DNA of 64,000 bases from Reyranella humidisoli (GTDB lineage: Bacteria; Pseudomonadota; Alphaproteobacteria; Reyranellales; Reyranellaceae): assembly GCF_019039055.1 (NCBI RefSeq), contig NZ_JAHOPB010000004.1:1-64000 (forward strand), in the 5' to 3' direction. Of this stretch, positions 49,028 to 59,843 are shown in pieces. Numbering within the stretch: the stretch's first letter is position 1; every line of letters starts with the position of its first letter. The notes under the pieces were generated by a model. It ran no database searches. It was not told the origin of the DNA and was given only the letters and a program-made list of their open reading frames with translations. A program made the position numbers and the translations under genes.

Positions 49028-50965
49028 ATGCCCGATGCCAACGCCGAGACCCTGACGCACGCGGCCCCCGGTCATCCGCTCGATCCACTGACCCCCCACG
49101 AGATACGCCAGGCGTCGGCGGCCGTGCGAGCGGCACACGATCTCGGGCCGGGCATGATGTTCGAAACGGTGAGTCTGCACGAGCCCGACAAGAGCGTCGT
49201 GACTGACTTCCGGGCGGGTGCTTCGTTTCCGCGCGAGGCGTTCGTCTGCGCTTTCGACCGCACCAACGGCAAGGTCTGGGAGGCCCGGGTGGACCTTGTC
49301 GCCGACAAGGTCGTCGACTGGCGGCACGTTCCCGGCGTTCGGCCGCGCATCCTGGTCGACGATATCACGCTGGTCGGAGAGGTCGCGCGGGCCGATCCCC
49401 GCTTCCGCGAGGCCCTGGCCCGGCGCGGCATTACCGACATCGAAAACGTGCAAGTCGACCCCTGGTCGGCCGGCAATTACGGGCTGCCGGACGAAGAGGG
49501 CCGGCGGCTCTCGCATACTTTCTGCTGGTACCGGAGCGAGAAGCACGACAACGGCTATGCCCATCCCATCGAAGGTCTGTGTGCCGTCGTCGATCTCGAC
49601 CGTGCCGAGGTGCTGCGTGTCGACGACTACGGCGTGGCCGATCTCCCGAGGCTCGATCGCAACTATGCCGCCCGCTATCGAAGCGTCTTTCGCGATGACG
49701 TGAAGCCCCTGGAAATCGTCCAGCCGGCCGGCCCGAGCTTCGTCGTCGAAGGCAACGAGGTGCGCTGGCAGAAATGGCGCTTCCGCGTCGGCTTCAATGC
49801 CCGCGAAGGGCTGGTGCTGCATGCGATCGGCTACGAGGACGATGGACGGCTGCGGCCGGTGCTGCACCGGGCCGCGTTGTCCGAGATGGTCGTGCCCTAC
49901 GGACACCCCCGCGGCGGGCATTTTCGCAAGAATGCCTTCGATGTCGGCGAGTACGGCATCGGCGTGCTCGCCAATTCCCTGACGCTGGGCTGCGATTGTC
50001 TCGGCGCCATCCGCTACTTCGACGCCTGGCTGGCCGACAGCAAGGGCGATCCCTACTGCATCGAGAGCGCGGTTTGCCTGCACGAGGAGGATTTCGGCAT
50101 CCTGTGGAAGCATACCGACCTGTTCACGGGCGAGGTCGATGTGAGGCGCGCCCGCCGGCTGGTCGTGTCGTCGATCTCGACGATCGGCAACTACGAGTAC
50201 GGCTCGTTCTGGTACTTTCACCAGGACGGCTCGATCCACTTCGAAATGAAGGCGACCGGCATCCTGAACACCGCCGGCCTGCGGCCCGGCGAAGCGCCGG
50301 ACTATGGGACGATCGTGTCACCGGGCGTCTATGCCCACTACCATCAGCACGTGTTCAACATGCGCCTCGACATGGCGGTCGATGGCGAGCGCAACCGCGT
50401 CGTCGAGGTCGATACCGTGGCCTTGCCCATGGGTGCTGACAATCCGTACGGCAATGCCTTCACCACGCGCGAGACGGTCCTGGCAAGCGAGCAGGGCGCG
50501 CAGCGCAACGTCGACTTCAATGCCGCCCGCTTCTGGAAGATCGAGAGTGGGGAGGCCCGCAACCGGCTGGGCCAGCCCACGGCCTACAAGTTGCTGCCGT
50601 TGAGCCCGATCCCGACCTTCTCGCATCCCCAGTCGATGGTCTCCCGTCGCGCGGCCTTCATGACCCGGCAACTCTGGGTCACCGCCTACCATCCCGACGA
50701 GATCTACGCGGCCGGCCGCTACCCCAACCAGAGCAGCGGCGGCGACGGATTGCCGGCCTGGACGGCCTCGGACCGCCCGCTGGTCGATACCGATGTCGTG
50801 GTCTGGCACAGCTTCGGTCTGCACCATATCCCGCGCCCCGAGGATTTTCCGGTCCAGCCCGTGATCACCGCCGGTTTCGCCCTTCATCCCGCCGGATTCT
50901 TCACGGAGAATCCGGCTCTCGACGTACCGCCCTCCGCAAGCAGCATGAGTTGCTGCGTCGACTGA
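49028..50965 (+). CDS. Copper amine oxidase (primary-amine oxidase, TPQ type)
   Basis: A 645-residue enzyme that oxidises primary amines to aldehydes with ammonia and peroxide release. The cofactor precursor Tyr is Y389 in TIGNYEYGSF (consensus NY[DE]Y). Copper ligands are H437/H439 of HYHQHVFN and H599/H600 of GLHHIPRPEDFP. No signal peptide is visible, so it is probably cytoplasmic, as in several bacteria. ATG 49028 follows GAGAGGAAGA. Divergent from the EamA transporter. Confidence 0.95.
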   Translation: MPDANAETLTHAAPGHPLDPLTPHEIRQASAAVRAAHDLGPGMMFETVSLHEPDKSVVTDFRAGASFPREAFVCAFDRTNGKVWEARVDLVADKVVDWRHVPGVRPRILVDDITLVGEVARADPRFREALARRGITDIENVQVDPWSAGNYGLPDEEGRRLSHTFCWYRSEKHDNGYAHPIEGLCAVVDLDRAEVLRVDDYGVADLPRLDRNYAARYRSVFRDDVKPLEIVQPAGPSFVVEGNEVRWQKWRFRVGFNAREGLVLHAIGYEDDGRLRPVLHRAALSEMVVPYGHPRGGHFRKNAFDVGEYGIGVLANSLTLGCDCLGAIRYFDAWLADSKGDPYCIESAVCLHEEDFGILWKHTDLFTGEVDVRRARRLVVSSISTIGNYEYGSFWYFHQDGSIHFEMKATGILNTAGLRPGEAPDYGTIVSPGVYAHYHQHVFNMRLDMAVDGERNRVVEVDTVALPMGADNPYGNAFTTRETVLASEQGAQRNVDFNAARFWKIESGEARNRLGQPTAYKLLPLSPIPTFSHPQSMVSRRAAFMTRQLWVTAYHPDEIYAAGRYPNQSSGGDGLPAWTASDRPLVDTDVVVWHSFGLHHIPRPEDFPVQPVITAGFALHPAGFFTENPALDVPPSASSMSCCVD

Positions 50966-51036
50966 CCCGTCCTCGATCCCGCTGAGACCGCTCCCGACGC
51001 CGCCAGCCCGTTCCGGCTGGTCGTCGATCGTTCGCC

Positions 51037-52185
51037 TTAGTCGAGCGTGACCTTGTAGCGGCTGACCGCGACGAGGGAGACAATCAGCAGCATGGCGAGC
51101 AGGGCGGCGAGTTCGGTGGCGATGTCGTCGAAGCCGGCGCCCTTCAGCATGACGCCACGCACCACGCGCATGAAATGCGTCGCGGGAAGGGTCTCGCCGA
51201 TCCACTGCGCCCAGACCGGCATTCCGCGGAACGGGAACATGAAGCCCGACAGCAGGATGGAGGGCAGCATCATGAAGAACGAGGCCTGCATGGCCTGCAA
51301 CTGGTTCTGCGTGAGCGTCGAGATGGTGAAGCCGATGGCGAGGTTCACGGTGATGAACAGAGCCGTACCGGTCGCCAGCAGCGGCACGCTGCCCTGGATC
51401 GCCACGTCGAACAGCACGCGCGCCACCAGCAGGATGACGGTGACCTGGACCGTGCCGATGGCGATGTAGGGCACGATCTTGCCGATCATGACCTCGATCG
51501 GCCGAACCGGCATGGCGAGCAGGTTCTCCATGGTGCCGCGCTCGCGTTCGCGGGTGACGGCGAGTGCCGTCATCATCACCATGGTCATGGTGAGGATCAC
51601 CGCGAGCAGGCCCGGCACGATGTTGAGTCGCGACTTGCCTTCGGGATTGTAGCGGCGCTGCACCACGACCTCGACAGCGTCGGGCCGGTCGCGCAGGCCC
51701 GCCAGCGGACCCACGAAGTCGCGCTTCAGGGCCTGGGCGATGGACGGGCCGGCGGCGGCCAGCGGATTGGCCGCGGCCATCGGATCGGTCGCGTCGGCAT
51801 CGATCAGGATCTGCGCCCGCTCACCGCGCACCAGTCGGCGCGTGAAATCCGACGGGATGGTGACGACGAACTGCACCTCGCCCTGCTGCAGCAGCGCGTT
51901 GGCCTCGTCCTCGCTCGTCAGATGATGCGTGAACCGCATGTAGCCGGTGTTGTTCAATGCCGAGAGCACGGTGCGTGTGATCTGGCTCTGGTCGGCCGCG
52001 ATCACCGCTGTCGGCAGGCGATGCGGATCGGTGTCGATGGCATAGCCGAACAGCAGCAGTTGCACGATCGGCATGCCGAACATCATGGCAAAGGTCAGCC
52101 GGTCGCGGCGAAGCTGCAGCACCTCCTTCACGATGATGGCGCCGAGCCGCTTCAGGAAACCGCGCCGGACGGCGAACCAACGCAT
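51037..52185 (-). CDS. ABC-2 type efflux permease (YhhJ/YbhS-like)
   Basis: A 382-residue permease with one N-terminal helix, a large external loop (about 40-175) and five C-terminal helices. Motifs: AIIVKEVLQLRRDRLTFAMMFGMPIVQLLLFGYAI and the ABC-2 core ERERGTMENLLAMPVRPIEVMIGKIVPYI. It exports drugs with the preceding ATPase. ATG 52185 lies 2 bases after the ATPase stop. The open frame further upstream is a shadow over the ATPase gene. Confidence 0.92.
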   Translation of the reverse strand: MRWFAVRRGFLKRLGAIIVKEVLQLRRDRLTFAMMFGMPIVQLLLFGYAIDTDPHRLPTAVIAADQSQITRTVLSALNNTGYMRFTHHLTSEDEANALLQQGEVQFVVTIPSDFTRRLVRGERAQILIDADATDPMAAANPLAAAGPSIAQALKRDFVGPLAGLRDRPDAVEVVVQRRYNPEGKSRLNIVPGLLAVILTMTMVMMTALAVTRERERGTMENLLAMPVRPIEVMIGKIVPYIAIGTVQVTVILLVARVLFDVAIQGSVPLLATGTALFITVNLAIGFTISTLTQNQLQAMQASFFMMLPSILLSGFMFPFRGMPVWAQWIGETLPATHFMRVVRGVMLKGAGFDDIATELAALLAMLLIVSLVAVSRYKVTLD

Positions 52186-52187
52186 GG

Positions 52188-53110
<923 letters not shown>

Positions 53111-53114
<4 letters not shown>

Positions 53115-54103
53115 GGGAGCGGCTCGACCGAGACCGGCAGGCCGGGCGGCAGCGGCGTGCTCGCATTCGTGGGCCGCGCTTCGACCAGGAAGACGAGCTT
53201 CGTCCGCGCGCTCTGCGAGTAGATCACCGGTGGCGTGTATTCGGCGCGCGGCGAGACGTAGATGATCGTCGCCCTGAGCCCGGCCGGGCAGGAATCGCAG
53301 GTGAAGGAGACTTCGCGGCCGGTCCGGGCGCGCGCCACCTCTTCCTCGGGCACGAAGAAGCGCAGCTTCACGCGGAAGTCTGGCAGCAGCGACACTACGG
53401 GCGAGCCCGCAGGCACCCATTCGCCGATATTGAAGAAGGTGTTCTCGACCAGCGCATCCTCGGGCGCGACCGGCATCAGGTCCTCGAGGCGCTTCTGCGC
53501 CTGCGCGAGGTTGGCCTGGTTCTGCTCGATCAGTGCGGCCGCGGCCGCGATCTCGCTCTGCCGCGCGGCGAGGTCGCCGACCCGCTCCTGCGCCTCGAGC
53601 GATGCCGCGCGCGAGCGCAGCTGGCGGACCTGCGAATCGGCCTGTTCGAAGGCCTGATGGGTCGAGATATTGCGCGCCACCAGTTCGGTCTGCCGCTTCA
53701 GCTCGGTCTCGGCCTGCACCAGCGCCGCCTCGATCTCGCGGCGCTGGGCGCGGATCACGTCCTGCTCCTCCTGTCGCTTGCCCGTGAGCATGTTCTGGTG
53801 ACGCGCCTTGGCCTCGGCCAGCATCGCCTCGGCGCGGGCTACCTCGGCTCGCGCGGTGACGGGATCGATGACGAACAGGCGGTCGCCCTTCTTCACGCGC
53901 CCGCCGCGCTCGACGGGGCGTTCGATCAGCCGTCCGGCGATCGGCGGCGCGATCAGGCTGGTTTCGCCCTCGACATAGCCGAGATAGCGCCCGTCATCCG
54001 TGCCGATACCGACCATCAGCAGCAGACGGTCGCCCCAGACGACGTAGGAGACGAGCAGCGCGGCCACGAGGGCCACGACGACGACCAGCGGGGCGCGTTT
54101 CAT
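53111..54103 (-). CDS. HlyD/membrane-fusion periplasmic adaptor
   Basis: A 330-residue adaptor. One N-terminal helix (VVVVALVAALLVSYVVW), a lipoyl-like half-motif ETSLIAPPIAGRLIERPVERGGRVKKGDRLFVIDP near 48, a long coiled coil of Gln/Glu/Arg-rich helices (about 90-215), the second lipoyl half and a barrel (VENTFFNIGEWVPAGSPVVSLLPD). It links the exporter to the outer membrane. ATGA overlaps at both ends tie it to the TetR and ATPase genes. Confidence 0.92.
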
Positions 54104-54735
54104 GCGACGTCTCCCGCCGCGGGACGAAGGGCGTGCAGCATGAGGTCGGCGTGATGGCGGGCAAGGGCTTGCACATCGAGCTTGTCGGCGCCGATCGGCT
54201 CGAACACGGTGCGCCACAGGATGGCGAGCAGCATGGGGCTCATCATCGAGCGGACGGTCAGGAACGCATCGACCTTGCGGAACTCACCTTGCTCCATGCC
54301 GCGCTTGATCAGCCGCTCCATCAGCGGCAGGCCGCGGCCGATCACTTCCTTCAGGTAGAACTGGCCGATCTCGGGAAAGGCGCGCGATTCGGAGAGAACC
54401 AGCTTGGCGACAGCCGCCATGGGCGAATGCTCGATGCGGTCGGCCATGAATTCCAGGATGCGCGGCAGCAGCGGCGCGACCGGCCCGCGATGGTCCGCGA
54501 GCATGGCCTCCATCCGGCCGACATTGCTGGCGACGGCATGCTGCACCACGCCTTTGAACAGGGCGGTCTTGTCCTCGAAATAGAGATAGATCGCGGCCTT
54601 CGAGAGCCCGGCGCGCCGGGCGACATCGTCGAGGCGCGTGCCGGCGAAGCCCGTTTCCACGAACTGGGCGAGGGCCGCCTCGAGGATTTCCTGCGGCCGC
54701 TCGGCGGGCGCGCGGCGCTGCTTGGCGTTGCTCAT
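54100..54735 (-). CDS. TetR family repressor of the efflux operon
   Basis: A 211-residue repressor. Helix-turn-helix FAGTRLDDVARRAGLSKAAIYLYFEDKTALFKG at about 30-60, then a C-terminal ligand domain (TetR_C type) with the KLVLSESRAFPEIGQFYLKEV helix. First gene of the chain TetR-HlyD-ATPase-permease, all joined by ATGA or 2-base spacing, so it regulates its own operon. A palindrome is placed 7 bases before its ATG. Confidence 0.94.
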   Translation of the reverse strand: MSNAKQRRAPAERPQEILEAALAQFVETGFAGTRLDDVARRAGLSKAAIYLYFEDKTALFKGVVQHAVASNVGRMEAMLADHRGPVAPLLPRILEFMADRIEHSPMAAVAKLVLSESRAFPEIGQFYLKEVIGRGLPLMERLIKRGMEQGEFRKVDAFLTVRSMMSPMLLAILWRTVFEPIGADKLDVQALARHHADLMLHALRPAAGDVA

Positions 54736-54741
54736 ATAAGT

Positions 54742-54761
54742 AACTTACCAGTCAGTAAGTT
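54742..54761. promoter_or_regulatory. TetR-type operator
   Basis: A 20-base palindrome with arms AACTTAC and GTAAGTT around a 6-base centre. It overlaps the likely -10 to start region of the minus-strand TetR gene (a TTGCGG hexamer lies upstream), as expected for autorepression, and it may also control the divergent VOC gene. Confidence 0.75.
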
Positions 54762-54819
54762 TATCCGCAAGGGCTCCCGGCGCCGCATAAGGAGGCCTAG
54801 ACTGGGGCAGGAGGTCGCC

Positions 54820-55425
54820 ATGGACACTGTGATCGAAACCGCGCGCCGCCGGACGCTCAGCGCCGAGCCCGCGACGCCCGTGCTGTTCGCCCACTTCGTG
54901 CTGCGTTCCTCGAACGTGCAGCCGATGATCGACTGGTACTCGGCGGTGCTGAACATGCGCATCGTCCAGCGCACCGACTACATCTGCTTCCTGACCTACG
55001 ACGACGAGCATCATCGCCTGGGCATCGTGAACCTGGCGGGATTGAAGGCGCCGGATGACAAGACCTCGGGCCTGGCGCACGTGGCCTACACGCTGGCCGA
55101 CATCGGCGCGCTGCTCTCGACCTGGCGCCGCGTGAAGGCGCTGGGAATCGAGCCGTCGCGCTGCATCCATCATGGGCCGACCGTGTCGATCTACTATCGC
55201 GACCCCGACGGAAACGGCGTGGAGCTGCAGGTCGACCGCTATCCCACGAAGGAGGCGACCGCGGCCTACTTCCAGACCGAGGCGTTCAGGAAGAATCCGA
55301 TCGGCGTCGCCTTCGATCCCGAGGTTCTCGCGAAAGCGTACGAGGCCGGTGCGCCGGAGAGCGAATTGCTCGACATGCCCGACGGCCCGCCCGCCGCGCC
55401 GCAGTCGGCGCCTTCTCCTCGCTAG
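54820..55425 (+). CDS. VOC (glyoxalase/extradiol dioxygenase-like) protein
   Basis: A 201-residue protein of the vicinal-oxygen-chelate fold. Metal-type residues: FAHFVLRSS (His near 26), GLAHVAYTLADI (His near 88) and DPDGNGVELQVDRYP (Glu near 133). This His-His-Glu set is characteristic of type I extradiol dioxygenases, suggesting ring cleavage of a catechol or a related oxygenation. GCAGGAGG lies 5 bases before ATG 54820. Divergent from the TetR gene. Confidence 0.85.
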   Translation: MDTVIETARRRTLSAEPATPVLFAHFVLRSSNVQPMIDWYSAVLNMRIVQRTDYICFLTYDDEHHRLGIVNLAGLKAPDDKTSGLAHVAYTLADIGALLSTWRRVKALGIEPSRCIHHGPTVSIYYRDPDGNGVELQVDRYPTKEATAAYFQTEAFRKNPIGVAFDPEVLAKAYEAGAPESELLDMPDGPPAAPQSAPSPR

Positions 55426-55446
55426 TCCGCCCGCGCGGCCACGCGC

Positions 55447-55815
55447 CTAGAACAGCCAGGTTAGGGCCGAGCCGCCGACCACGATGATCAGGATGGCGGT
55501 GCCGACCATTACCTTGTTGGCCGGCCGGTAGGTCTCGTCCTCGATGGTGCGGCCGACATGGAGATAGTGCCAGGTCGCGCCGACCAGCATGACGATGCCC
55601 AGGATCACCAGGCCGATGCCGAGCTTCTCGACATGGCGGTTGGCGAGGTGGCGCACCTCCGGCAGGACCTGGTGGATCTCCATCAGGAAGAGCGCGAAGC
55701 GGTTGATGGCGACGCCCAGCGTCATCACCGCGATCGCCGTCCGTATCCAGGCCAGGAACGTGCGTTCGTTGGCGAGATGCTCGGTGACGTGCGGGTTCTT
55801 CTTCGGAGTGTCCAC
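55447..55815 (-). CDS. DUF202 (YidH) family membrane protein
   Basis: A 122-residue protein with three helices. The N-terminal signature HLANERTFLAWIRTAIAVMTLGVAINRF is typical of DUF202/YidH. Function is unknown. The start is GTG 55815 (VDTPKKNPHV), preceded by CAGGAG. The upstream frame to 56154 is a repeat and shadow region. Confidence 0.88.
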   Translation of the reverse strand: MDTPKKNPHVTEHLANERTFLAWIRTAIAVMTLGVAINRFALFLMEIHQVLPEVRHLANRHVEKLGIGLVILGIVMLVGATWHYLHVGRTIEDETYRPANKVMVGTAILIIVVGGSALTWLF

Positions 55816-55846
55816 GCTGTCTGTCTCCTGCGTCTGGCGTCGGCTT

Positions 55847-55945
55847 AAAGGTCCTTCGCTGCGCTCAGGATGACACCATTGCTGTGATTGACGCAGTGCG
55901 CCGATCCAAAAACCATTGTCATCCCGAGCGCAGCGAGGGACCTTT
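55847..55945. repeat. Inverted pair of dispersed GTCATCC-type repeats
   Basis: Arms at 55847-55874 and 55917-55945 carry the consensus TGTCATCC(C/T)GAGCGCAGCGA(A/G)GGACCTTT in opposite directions, 42 bases apart. Located between the DUF202 and acyl-CoA dehydrogenase genes. Confidence 0.85.
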
Positions 55946-55964
55946 CGTCTTCGCATTGCCCAAA

Positions 55965-55996
55965 AGAAAAAGGCGCGATCCCGGGGGATCGCGCCT
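55965..55996 (-). terminator. Rho-independent terminator of the acyl-CoA dehydrogenase gene
   Basis: A 12-base stem (AGGCGCGATCCC and its complement) with a 2-base loop. On the minus strand it is followed by TTTTTC. It lies 22 bases past the stop of the dehydrogenase gene. Confidence 0.9.
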
Positions 55997-56017
55997 CGTT
56001 CCGTCCCGGTGAGGGAC

Positions 56018-57241
<1,224 letters not shown>

Positions 57242-57356
57242 CGCTCTCTCCCTTTGTGCTGCGGCGGACTCTGGCCGAAAATGGGTGCAATGTGAACGGG
57301 CATTCAGGTCGCAGACGGGTTTCGGATCGCGGTCTGTGGAGAGAGAACAAGACGCA

Positions 57357-58448
57357 ATGAAGATCACAGGTTTCGAGGCACTGGCGCTCAAGGTCCCCGA
57401 AGATGACCCGCTGGCCAACATGCCGGAGGAGGCGGGCCGCACACGGCCTGCAGTGGCACTGCGCCTGCGCACCGACGACGGCATCGAGGGCATCGGCGTC
57501 ACGCTCTATGGCGGCCGGATGAGCCGCAGCCTGCATGCCGCGGTCGAGGAACTCGCGGCGCTGACGGTGGGCGAGGATCCGATGCGGATCGAGCATATCG
57601 TCCAGAAGCTGCGCAAGGCAGCGGGCGACAGCGGCCCGGCCGGCATCTTCACGCTCGCCCTCTCGGCGATCGACACGGCGCTGTGGGACATCAAGGGCAA
57701 GGCGCTCGACCAGCCGCTGTGGAAGCTGCTGGGCGGCCACCGCGACCGCATCCCGACCTACGCGTCGGGCTCGCTGCGCCGCGGCCTGACCGACAAGCAG
57801 GCCCAGCAGGCGGCGCGCACCCTGCTGCAGAAGGGCTTCCGCGAGATGAAGACCCAGATGGCGCTGCCCGGCAATCCGACCCCGGCCGAAGAGGTGCGCC
57901 GCGTGCGGGTGGTGCGCGATGCGATCGGCCCGGACGTCAGGCTGATGTGCGACATCAACCAGCGCTGGCGGCCCGAGCAGGCGATCGACATCGGCTCGCG
58001 CATCGAGGACGTGGGCCTGTTCTGGCTCGAGGACGTGACGGCGGCCGACGATTACGCGGGCCTCGCACGGGTCACGGCGGCACTCAGGACGCCGGTCGCG
58101 GGCGGCGAATATGTCTGGGGCATCGTGCCCTTCCGTCACATGATAGAAGCGCGCTCGGTCGACATCGTCATGATCGACCTCGCGCGGGTGGGCGGCGTCA
58201 CCCAGTGGATGAAGGTCGCGGCGATGGCCGAGGCGTTCAACTTGCCGGTAGTGAGCCACGTCATGCCCGAGATGCTGCTGCACATGGTGGCGGCATGCCC
58301 GAATGGGCTCACGGTCGAGTACATGCCGTGGATGCTGGCGCTCTACGAGGAGACGCCCGCCATCGAGAACGGCGAGTTGGTCCTGCCGCACAAGCCCGGC
58401 CTCGGTTTGAAGTTCGACGAGAAGGCGCTGGCGAGCTTCAAGGCCTGA
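57357..58448 (+). CDS. Mandelate racemase/muconate-lactonising enzyme-like (enolase superfamily)
   Basis: A 363-residue TIM-barrel enzyme acting on acid sugars or aromatic acids. Metal Asp in LMCDINQRW, Glu in [12 protein letters not shown] and Glu in VAGGEYVWG. The second catalytic Asp is in [14 protein letters not shown] and His in VVSHVMPEM. The general-base KxK motif reads REMKTQM, with Gln in place of the second Lys. ATG 57357 is preceded by GAGAG. Divergent from the dehydrogenase gene, so it belongs to the same aromatic or hydroxy-acid cluster. Confidence 0.9.
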   Translation: MKITGFEALALKVPEDDPLANMPEEAGRTRPAVALRLRTDDGIEGIGVTLYGGRMSRSLHAAVEELAALTVGEDPMRIEHIVQKLRKAAGDSGPAGIFTLALSAIDTALWDIKGKALDQPLWKLLGGHRDRIPTYASGSLRRGLTDKQAQQAARTLLQKGFREMKTQMALPGNPTPAEEVRRVRVVRDAIGPDVRLMCDINQRWRPEQAIDIGSRIEDVGLFWLEDVTAADDYAGLARVTAALRTPVAGGEYVWGIVPFRHMIEARSVDIVMIDLARVGGVTQWMKVAAMAEAFNLPVVSHVMPEMLLHMVAACPNGLTVEYMPWMLALYEETPAIENGELVLPHKPGLGLKFDEKALASFKA

Positions 58449-58463
58449 TCGCTTTTCATATTC

Positions 58464-58486
58464 CTCTCCCCCTGTCGGGGAGAGGC
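58464..58486. terminator. Hairpin between convergent genes
   Basis: Nine-base arms CCTCTCCCC and GGGGAGAGG with a 5-base loop, between the enolase and MFS stops. It resembles the CCTCTCCCCC repeats at 63829-63925. It probably ends transcription from both sides, but no T-run follows. Confidence 0.6.
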
Positions 58487-58502
58487 GTCTGAAAGAGCAC
58501 GA

Positions 58503-59765
58503 TCAATGAACGGTTTTCGGCAGCCTGAGCGGCTTCAGCGCGGCGAGGGCCAGGAAGGCGGCGAGGAAGTTGAACAGCGCCGCCGCCAGGAACACGTCGC
58601 GCCAGCTCCCCGTCTCGGCCACGTAGAAGCTCGCGAGCGGGATCAGCAGCGAGGCGGTGCCCTTGGCGGTGTAGAGAAGCGCGGCGTTCGTCGTCGCGTA
58701 CTTCATGCCGAACGTGTCGGTGCAGATCGCCGGGAACAGGCTCGCGGTCTCGCCCCAGGCGAAGAAGGCGATGCCGCCCAGCACCACGAACAGCAGGGGA
58801 TCCTGACCGTACACCCATAGCGCCCAGATACCGGCGCCCTCCAGCAGGAAGGCGATGAATAGCGTGTTCTCGCGGCCGATACGGTCGGAAATCCAGCCGC
58901 ACAGGGGCCGCGTCACGCCGTTCATCACGCGGTCGAGCGTCAGCGCGAAGGTGAGGGCGGGCAAGGTGAGCCCGAGCAGGCTCACCGGCACGTCGGCGAC
59001 CTTGAAGTCGCGCGCGATCGGCGCGATCTGGGCCGTCGCCATGAGCCCGCCCGAATAGACCAGGATGAACATGAGGTAGAGCAGCCAGAAGATGCGGGAG
59101 CGCAGCATCTCGAGCGGGCCGACGTCGCGGGCCGCCTGGGGCAGGTGCGCGGGTGCAGGCGTTGCTGCGGCGACGATCTCGGGCGGCGCGCGCAGCAGCC
59201 AGGCCGTCACCATCACGACCAGTCCCTGTGCCAGTCCGAACCAGAGGAAAGCGGCCTCGTAGCCGCGCGTGGCGATCACCTCCTGGATCGGGATGATGCT
59301 GAGCGCCGAGCCCGCGCCGAACCCGGCCACGGTGATGCCGACGGCCAGGCCGCGGCGGTCAGGGAACCAGCGGACGGCGTTGCCCACGCAGGTGCCATAG
59401 ACCGCGCCCGCGCCGATGCCGCCCAGCGCCGCGCCGAGATAGAGCAGAAGCAGCGAATCGGCCACGGAGTTCAGCATCCAGGCCGCGCCCACCAGGACGC
59501 CGCCGCCGAACACGATCAGTTTCGGGCCGTAGCGATCCACGAACCACCCTTCGAACGGCACCAGCCAGGTCTCGGCGATCACGAAGATCGCAAAGGCGGT
59601 CTGGATGCTGCCGAGGCTCCAGCCGTGCTTCTCGTGAAGCGGATGGACGAACAGCGTCCAGCCATATTGCAGGTTGGCGACCGCGATCATGCAGAGCAGG
59701 CCGGCGCAGAGTTGCAGCCAGCGGTATGCAGGCGGTGCTGGCACCGACGAATTGCTGCGCGACAC
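58503..59765 (-). CDS. MFS transporter, oxalate/formate antiporter (OxlT) family
   Basis: A 420-residue 12-helix carrier. The N-terminal pair WLQLCAGLLCMIAVANLQYGWTLFVHPLHEKHGW and AAWMLNSVADSLLLLYLGAALGGIGAGAVYG are typical of OxlT-like MFS carriers for monocarboxylates. GTG 59765 (VSRSNSSVPAPPAYRW) is chosen because it begins just before the first helix; the long frame further upstream is a shadow of the ligase gene. It may import the aromatic acid used by the ligase. Confidence 0.87.
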   Translation of the reverse strand: MSRSNSSVPAPPAYRWLQLCAGLLCMIAVANLQYGWTLFVHPLHEKHGWSLGSIQTAFAIFVIAETWLVPFEGWFVDRYGPKLIVFGGGVLVGAAWMLNSVADSLLLLYLGAALGGIGAGAVYGTCVGNAVRWFPDRRGLAVGITVAGFGAGSALSIIPIQEVIATRGYEAAFLWFGLAQGLVVMVTAWLLRAPPEIVAAATPAPAHLPQAARDVGPLEMLRSRIFWLLYLMFILVYSGGLMATAQIAPIARDFKVADVPVSLLGLTLPALTFALTLDRVMNGVTRPLCGWISDRIGRENTLFIAFLLEGAGIWALWVYGQDPLLFVVLGGIAFFAWGETASLFPAICTDTFGMKYATTNAALLYTAKGTASLLIPLASFYVAETGSWRDVFLAAALFNFLAAFLALAALKPLRLPKTVH

Positions 59766-59843
59766 TCTCGAAACGCTCCCTTGCCCCGCGATGGTTCCCG
59801 TCCCTAAATCGTCGCGACAGGACAAGCGTCGGGGAGAACGTCG

